Part shown: positions 21,962-26,059 of the stretch, in pieces
How the letters are laid out: every line of letters starts with the position of its first letter
How positions within the stretch are numbered: position 1 is the stretch's first letter
Notes under the pieces: model-generated
The model's database searches: none
Told to the model about the DNA's origin: nothing
What the model saw: the letters and a program-made list of their open reading frames with translations, nothing else
Made by a program: the position numbers and the translations under genes
Virus record (IMG/VR): IMGVR_UViG_3300017708_000414
Location: 1 to 26,059 of that record
Direction: 5' to 3' (one strand)
DNA length: 26,059 nt
Source of the DNA: a virus

Positions 21962-23866
21962 ATGACAGTATCAAGCAGCACAAACCGAGCAAGTTATAGC
22001 GGCAATGGATCGTTAACCACCTTTGCTTATAGCTTCAAGGTTTTTGACCAGGATGATCTAACTGTCATCCTTCGCGCAAGTAACGGCACAGAGACCGTAC
22101 AAGCCATCATTACTGATTACACTGTTACAGGTGTCGGGGATGTTGGTGGCGGCAACGTGGTGTTCGGCACCGCACCGGCGTCAGGCGTTACTGTTGTTAT
22201 TCTGCGCGAGATGGACTTGGAGCAAGGGCTAGACCTGGTTCCTAACGATCCGTTCCCTGCGGGGTCTCTTGAGGATAGCTTAGACAAGCTTACCTTCATG
22301 GTGCAGCAGCACGACGAGCAGCTGGGCCGAGCGATCAAAGCTTCTCGTACCAACGTGCTTGCTGGTTCTGAGTTTGTAATCTCTGCGGCTGATCGTGCGA
22401 ACAAAGTGTTTTCGTTTGATGGCTCCGGCGATCTGGCGGTTACGCAAGAGCTTGGAACCTTCCAAGGCAATTGGGCCGCGTCAACTGTTTACAAGGTTCG
22501 GGACTTAGTTAAAGACACCAGCACCAATAATATTTTCCTTGTAAACTCTGAGCACACTTCTAGCGGCGCACAGCCACTTACAACAAATGCTAACAGCGCA
22601 AAGTATGATTTGATTGTTGACGCAGCGGCAGCGGCCACCAGCGCCACAGCGGCAGCATCGAGCGCCACAGATGCAGAGACGGCGCAGACAGCAGCAGAGA
22701 CCGCGCAAACGGCAGCGGAGACTGCGCAGGCGGCTGCTGAGACCGCAGAGACAAATGCAGAAACTTCGGAGACCAATGCCGAAACAGCGAAAACAGCGGC
22801 AGAAACAGCCCAGACCGCTGCGGAGCTTGCGCTTGACACATTCGATGATCGCTACTTAGGAGCCAAGTCGACCTCTGGCGGCGATCCGACTGTAGACAAT
22901 GACGGTGATGCGCTAATTGACGGGGCGCTGTTCTTTGATACTACGAACAACGTCACAAAGGTTTATAACCTCGGCACAACGTCCTGGCTGCGCACTACGC
23001 CCACAAGCGCAGAGCAGACAAACATTGACACAGTGTCGGGCATTTCAGCAAACGTCACAACTGTAGCTGGAATCAGCGCAAACGTGACAACAGTGGCAGG
23101 CATAAGCGCAGACGTTACAACAGTCGCGGCAGATGGCGCAGATATTGGAACCGTTGCGGGAATATCTGCGAATGTGACAACTGTTGCTGGTGTAAGCTCT
23201 GACGTTACTACCGTGGCCGGTATTAGTGCAGATGTTACTACTGTTGCGGCAGACGGAACTGACATTGGAGCGGTTGCTGGTATTAGCTCTGACGTTACTT
23301 CGGTTGCAGGGGTAAGCGCGAATGTGACAACGGTCGCTGGTATCTCTGCCAATGTAACCACGGTTGCAGGTATATCAGCTAACGTGACTACGGTTGCTGG
23401 TGATACTGCCAACATTGCAACGATTGCCACTGATCTATCTGGCTCTGACAATATAGGAACAGTCGCGGGATCAATCAGCAACGTAAATAATGTTGGTGGT
23501 TCTATAGCTAATGTTAATACTGTTGCGACTAATCTTACCTCAGTCAATAGCTTTGCAAATGTATATAGAACAGGGGCTACTGATCCAACAACGAGCCTTG
23601 ATGAAGGCGATTTGTTCTACAATAGTACCACTAATACACTAAAGGTTTACACTGGTTCGGTTTGGGAGGCTGGCGTTACTGCTGGATCTGGATTCCTAGC
23701 GCAATCGTCTAACCTCTCAGACTTGGACAGTGCTTCTATTGCCCGTACTAATTTAGGGCTTGGCTCTGCGGCTACTACAGCGGCAAGCGACTACGCAACT
23801 GTGGCGGCGGTAGACGCCAAAGCAACAAAAGGTTTTGCGATAGCTGCGGCAATCGTATTTGGATGA
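21962..23866 (+). CDS. Tail fiber protein with T7 gp17-like N-terminus
   Basis: This 634-residue fiber starts with the tail-binding domain of T7 gp17 type (about residues 1-150: NRASYSGNGSLTTFAYSFKVFDQDDLTVILR and DPFPAGSLEDSLDKLTFMVQQHDEQLGRAIK). A carbohydrate-type module follows (GTFQGNWAASTVYKVRDLVKDTSTNNIFLV). Residues 239-294 form an exact heptad coiled coil of eight units, and 361-490 form thirteen ten-residue repeats of the form ISANVTTVAG. The C-terminal part (VYRTGATDPTTSLDEGDLFYNSTTNTLKVYTGSVWE, and a final KATKGFAIAAAIVFG) matches fibers of marine phages. It lacks a large receptor-binding head, so it may be a shaft that carries other proteins. Confidence 0.92.
   Translation: MTVSSSTNRASYSGNGSLTTFAYSFKVFDQDDLTVILRASNGTETVQAIITDYTVTGVGDVGGGNVVFGTAPASGVTVVILREMDLEQGLDLVPNDPFPAGSLEDSLDKLTFMVQQHDEQLGRAIKASRTNVLAGSEFVISAADRANKVFSFDGSGDLAVTQELGTFQGNWAASTVYKVRDLVKDTSTNNIFLVNSEHTSSGAQPLTTNANSAKYDLIVDAAAAATSATAAASSATDAETAQTAAETAQTAAETAQAAAETAETNAETSETNAETAKTAAETAQTAAELALDTFDDRYLGAKSTSGGDPTVDNDGDALIDGALFFDTTNNVTKVYNLGTTSWLRTTPTSAEQTNIDTVSGISANVTTVAGISANVTTVAGISADVTTVAADGADIGTVAGISANVTTVAGVSSDVTTVAGISADVTTVAADGTDIGAVAGISSDVTSVAGVSANVTTVAGISANVTTVAGISANVTTVAGDTANIATIATDLSGSDNIGTVAGSISNVNNVGGSIANVNTVATNLTSVNSFANVYRTGATDPTTSLDEGDLFYNSTTNTLKVYTGSVWEAGVTAGSGFLAQSSNLSDLDSASIARTNLGLGSAATTAASDYATVAAVDAKATKGFAIAAAIVFG
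22676..22843 (+). repeat. 21-bp heptad repeat array in the fiber gene
   Basis: Eight consecutive seven-residue units beginning with Glu (ETAQTAA, ETAETNA, ETSETNA, ETAKTAA and a final ELALDTF) occupy residues 239-294 with no phase break. Glu then Ala positions give a trimeric coiled-coil stalk. Codons vary between units, so selection acts on the protein. Confidence 0.8.
23042..23431 (+). repeat. 30-bp / ten-residue repeat array in the fiber gene
   Basis: Thirteen units in strict register follow the pattern (I/V)S(A/S)(N/D)VTTVAG, with variants such as DGADIGTVAG and DTANIATIAT. Synonymous codons differ widely between units, including both Ser codon families. The period of ten with Ile and Val at positions 1, 5 and 8 suggests a regular fibrous fold. 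Confidence 0.8.
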
Positions 23867-23876
23867 GGACAAATAA

Positions 23877-24239
23877 ATGACCGTAGTAAATTTAATTAAC
23901 GTAGCAACAATAACTCCAGTTATGGCGGCGGGTGCGGTGACAACCAGCCGAGTTTCGATTGTTGATGTAGCCGCTGACAAGGTCGCCAAGATAAACTCGC
24001 TTATCATTGCTAATATTGACGGTACAAACGCCGCAGATGTGACGGTTGAAGTCAGTACGGATGACGGTGTGACTTACGTTCCGATTGCAAAAGATGTGTC
24101 CGTCCCTTCGGATGAAAGTTTGGTGGTCGTAAGTAAGGACAGCGGTTTTTACTTAGATGAGACAGACATCTTAGCGGTCACTGCTTCCGCAGCCAGTGAT
24201 CTCACCTACTTAGTCAGCTACGAGTTGATGACAGATTAA
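23877..24239 (+). CDS. Small beta-rich virion protein next to fiber
   Basis: The 120-residue protein is predicted all-beta: KINSLIIANIDGTNAADVTVEVSTDDGVTYVPIAKDVSVPSDESLVVV followed by GFYLDETDILAVTASAASDLTYLVSYELM reads as an Ig-like sandwich. Such small proteins occur beside fibers in marine podoviruses and myoviruses and may be fiber connectors or head decorations. It starts 10 bases after the fiber stop, with GAGGA about 6 bases before ATG 23877. No enzymatic motif is present. Confidence 0.7.
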   Translation: MTVVNLINVATITPVMAAGAVTTSRVSIVDVAADKVAKINSLIIANIDGTNAADVTVEVSTDDGVTYVPIAKDVSVPSDESLVVVSKDSGFYLDETDILAVTASAASDLTYLVSYELMTD

Positions 24240-24263
24240 TTCTGGCTATGAAAGGATAATGAA

Positions 24264-24542
24264 TTGAAAACTATTGTAGAAACGTCAACCGGCTTGAGCA
24301 AGTATTTACTTGATGATGACGTTGTTATCACCAGCACTGTCGATAGCATTACAGTAGGAAGCCCGCCTACTAACATAATCTGTGACCTAAACATTAACAC
24401 CGTCACTATTACTGAGAATATTAGTAATGCTCCGTCCGATTGGGCGGGAAACAAGTACACACTTGACGGCACGGCGTGGACACTAAACCCAGATTGGGCT
24501 GAGCCAGAATTTGCCGACAACCCAGACGATGTATCGGAGTGA
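24264..24542 (+). CDS. Small fiber-associated protein (TTG start)
   Basis: The 92-residue acidic protein begins at TTG 24264; AAGGA lies 8 bases upstream and the nearest ATG (24259) hits a stop after two codons, so the TTG start is favoured. The N-terminal half is beta-rich (SKYLLDDDVVITSTVDSITVGSP, ICDLNINTVTITENI), and the C-terminal PSDWAGNKYTLDGTAWTLNPDWAEPE is a recurrent motif of small proteins near fiber genes in marine phages. It probably belongs to the adhesion complex as a connector or chaperone; I cannot decide which. Many acidic residues end the chain. Confidence 0.65.
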   Translation: MKTIVETSTGLSKYLLDDDVVITSTVDSITVGSPPTNIICDLNINTVTITENISNAPSDWAGNKYTLDGTAWTLNPDWAEPEFADNPDDVSE

Positions 24543-24547
24543 CTGCT

Positions 24548-26059
24548 ATGAAATTTATCGGAAAAAACAAAAATGATAAAAGCGGTTTTAAGGCTGTAGC
24601 TTCTGGAACATTAAGTACAGGGGACACAATTGTTTTAAATTCTGATGGCACTGTTAGTGCGGTTGGTGTTTCTACTACCCCTCAAAGTATAGGTTCTCCA
24701 ATAACTTTTGACTCAGATTTAGTGAATTATGTCAATGTTGTCCACGACACCTACAATGACAGAATTGTAGTTTTGTATAAGGATTTTACAGGTTCCGACG
24801 ATGGTGTTGCTGTTGTCGGTACGGTTTCTGGTTCGACTATCACGTTTGGTTCTGAGACTCAGTTTGAATCTGGAACCACTAACTTCATAGCCGCTTGTTT
24901 TGATAGCTTTAATAACAAGGTCATAGTTTCTTTTACTGATGCCAGTAATAGCAACTATACAAAGGCGGTTGCTGGAACAGTCAATCCTGCCACAAACACA
25001 ATAAGTTTTAGCATCGCAAATACTTTAATTGCAGCAATGTCTTTTCAACAAGCACTTGCTTTTGATACCAATAGTAACAAAACTGTGTTTGTGGGTCGGG
25101 ATAGTAATGCGTCGAGACCACCTTACTACAAACTTGTTTCTAAAGTTCTTACGATAAACGGTTTTGGTGAAGTAGCTTGCGACGATGTGGGTGTTGGCTT
25201 AGGCACTAGCAGCAGTACATATATTGAAATCTGTTCGTGTTTTGACAGTAGCACTAACCGAGTTGTCGTAGCATGTAAAAACAATAGCGCAAGTAGCCGA
25301 GGGACTGCTTTTGTAGGTGAGGTTGGTGTAGGTAACAATATTACTTGGGGTAGTGGCGTTCAGTTTGAACTGGGTACAACTTCCGCTATTTCAATAGCGT
25401 TTGATAGTAACTCCAGCAAGGTAGTGATTGCGTATCAAGACGGTAGCGATTCTGGCTACGGAAAAGCAGTTGTAGGCACGGTTAATCCTTCTAATAATTC
25501 GATAAGTTTTGGTACTATTCGTACTTTTGCAAGTAAGTTCATAGACAAAACATCAATCGCCTTTGATAGCATTAATAACAAAATGGTTATCAATTATGTT
25601 GATCGTTCGGCAGCGCCACTTTACGCTGGAAAATACTTGGTAGCAACGGTCAGTGGTTCAGATATTACATTCGAAACAGAGCAATCATTTTCTGACACTA
25701 ACCCAATTTATCAAAACAACAGCACATTTCATGCTCCTTCCAAACAGGTAGTAATGGGGTACCAGTACGGCAATGCGTCAGGGAAAGTAAGTTTATTTAA
25801 AAATACTATCACAGCTACAAATCTTGAGAGCGATAACTTTATAGGAACAGTTTCAGACGGCTATACCTCTGGACAAACTGCAACTATAAATGTTTCTGGA
25901 TTCATAGATGATAGTCAATCTGGCCTCACTTTGGGTCAAAGTTACTATGCTCACGGTGATGGAACTATTAGTACAACTGCGTCAGACCCAGTTGTTTTTG
26001 TAGGCACTGCGGTATCAGGTACTGAACTTCGGATTAGTGAACCATCTGGTACTATTTTA
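24548..26059 (+). CDS. Propeller-like fiber / receptor-binding protein, 3' end cut off
   Basis: The frame from ATG 24548 stays open for 504 codons to the window edge; GGAG lies 8 bases before the ATG. After a 50-residue N-terminal domain, seven repeats of about 54 residues start near residues 64, 116, 170, 229, 283, 337 and 392. Each has a core like AFDSNSSKVVIAYQDGS, an exposed loop, then KAVVGTVNPSNNSISFG. Seven four-stranded units fit a seven-bladed beta-propeller, a fold often used to bind sugars or proteins. Residues 425-498 (GFIDDSQSGLTLGQSYYAHGDGTIST and FVGTAVSGTELRI) resemble the end domain of marine phage fibers. The gene is more T-rich than the rest of the operon, which may mark horizontal exchange. 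Confidence 0.85.
   Translation, partial: MKFIGKNKNDKSGFKAVASGTLSTGDTIVLNSDGTVSAVGVSTTPQSIGSPITFDSDLVNYVNVVHDTYNDRIVVLYKDFTGSDDGVAVVGTVSGSTITFGSETQFESGTTNFIAACFDSFNNKVIVSFTDASNSNYTKAVAGTVNPATNTISFSIANTLIAAMSFQQALAFDTNSNKTVFVGRDSNASRPPYYKLVSKVLTINGFGEVACDDVGVGLGTSSSTYIEICSCFDSSTNRVVVACKNNSASSRGTAFVGEVGVGNNITWGSGVQFELGTTSAISIAFDSNSSKVVIAYQDGSDSGYGKAVVGTVNPSNNSISFGTIRTFASKFIDKTSIAFDSINNKMVINYVDRSAAPLYAGKYLVATVSGSDITFETEQSFSDTNPIYQNNSTFHAPSKQVVMGYQYGNASGKVSLFKNTITATNLESDNFIGTVSDGYTSGQTATINVSGFIDDSQSGLTLGQSYYAHGDGTISTTASDPVVFVGTAVSGTELRISEPSGTIL

Noticed and set aside
22963-23547. Leftward 194-codon repetitive frame opposite the fiber repeats
   Set aside because: Its repeats simply mirror the ten-residue units of the fiber gene; it has no start signals.

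Overview
This window is part of the genome of a short-tailed (podovirus-type) double-stranded DNA bacteriophage. The right-hand 22 kb runs in the order small terminase, large terminase, T7 gp8-type portal, scaffold, major capsid protein, tail tubular A, tail tubular B, a gp13/GNAT-like protein, a gp14-like protein, two or three large ejection proteins and fibers. A Bbp19-like gene between portal and scaffold, and the style of the capsid, ejection and fiber proteins, suggest the Bordetella BPP-1/marine HMO-2011 side of the podoviruses rather than close T7 relatives. Base composition is close to balanced and fiber termini look like those of marine phages, so a marine proteobacterial host (perhaps alphaproteobacterial) is my inference, not something the sequence proves. 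No integrase, RNA polymerase, DNA polymerase, lysis gene, tRNA or reverse transcriptase is visible; the sequence is cut at both ends.

Layout. (1) 1-143: start of a leftward gene that leaves the window. (2) 144-215: divergent control region with a TTGACA-N5-TGTCTA inverted repeat. (3) 216-1972: rightward cluster of six small genes: a Cro/XRE-like HTH protein, a RuvC-like Holliday junction resolvase, a winged-helix protein, a Cys-pair protein, an Asn-rich protein whose gene carries tandem GTTAATAAC boxes, and a DUF3310 protein. (4) 1997-2029: terminator for leftward transcription. (5) 2058-3128: leftward cluster of five very small genes, one with an LPD29-like domain and one a 29-residue membrane peptide. 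(6) 3129-3349: second divergent control region with a strong leftward sigma70-type promoter, a perfect TTGACA-N5-TGTCAA operator-like palindrome, a leftward terminator, a weaker rightward promoter and a UUCG-loop terminator in front of the packaging genes. (7) 3350-26059: rightward packaging, head, tail, ejection and fiber operon, largely with overlapping stop/start codons.

How it fits together. The early genes suggest regulation, recombination and DNA/nucleotide metabolism. The leftward block has its own promoter, operator and terminator and looks like an accessory or anti-host cassette. The late operon builds the particle: TerS/TerL package DNA through the portal into a scaffold-assisted capsid; tail tubular A and B close the head; gp14-, gp15- and gp16-like proteins are ejected to make a channel through the cell envelope; two fiber-type proteins and two small accessory proteins recognise the host. 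The most noteworthy signals are the near-identical 17-bp palindromes in both divergent regions, the tandem palindromic boxes at 1432-1500, the structured terS-terL gap, the ParB-like plus RelA/SpoT-like ejection protein, and a seven-repeat propeller-like fiber that runs off the right edge.
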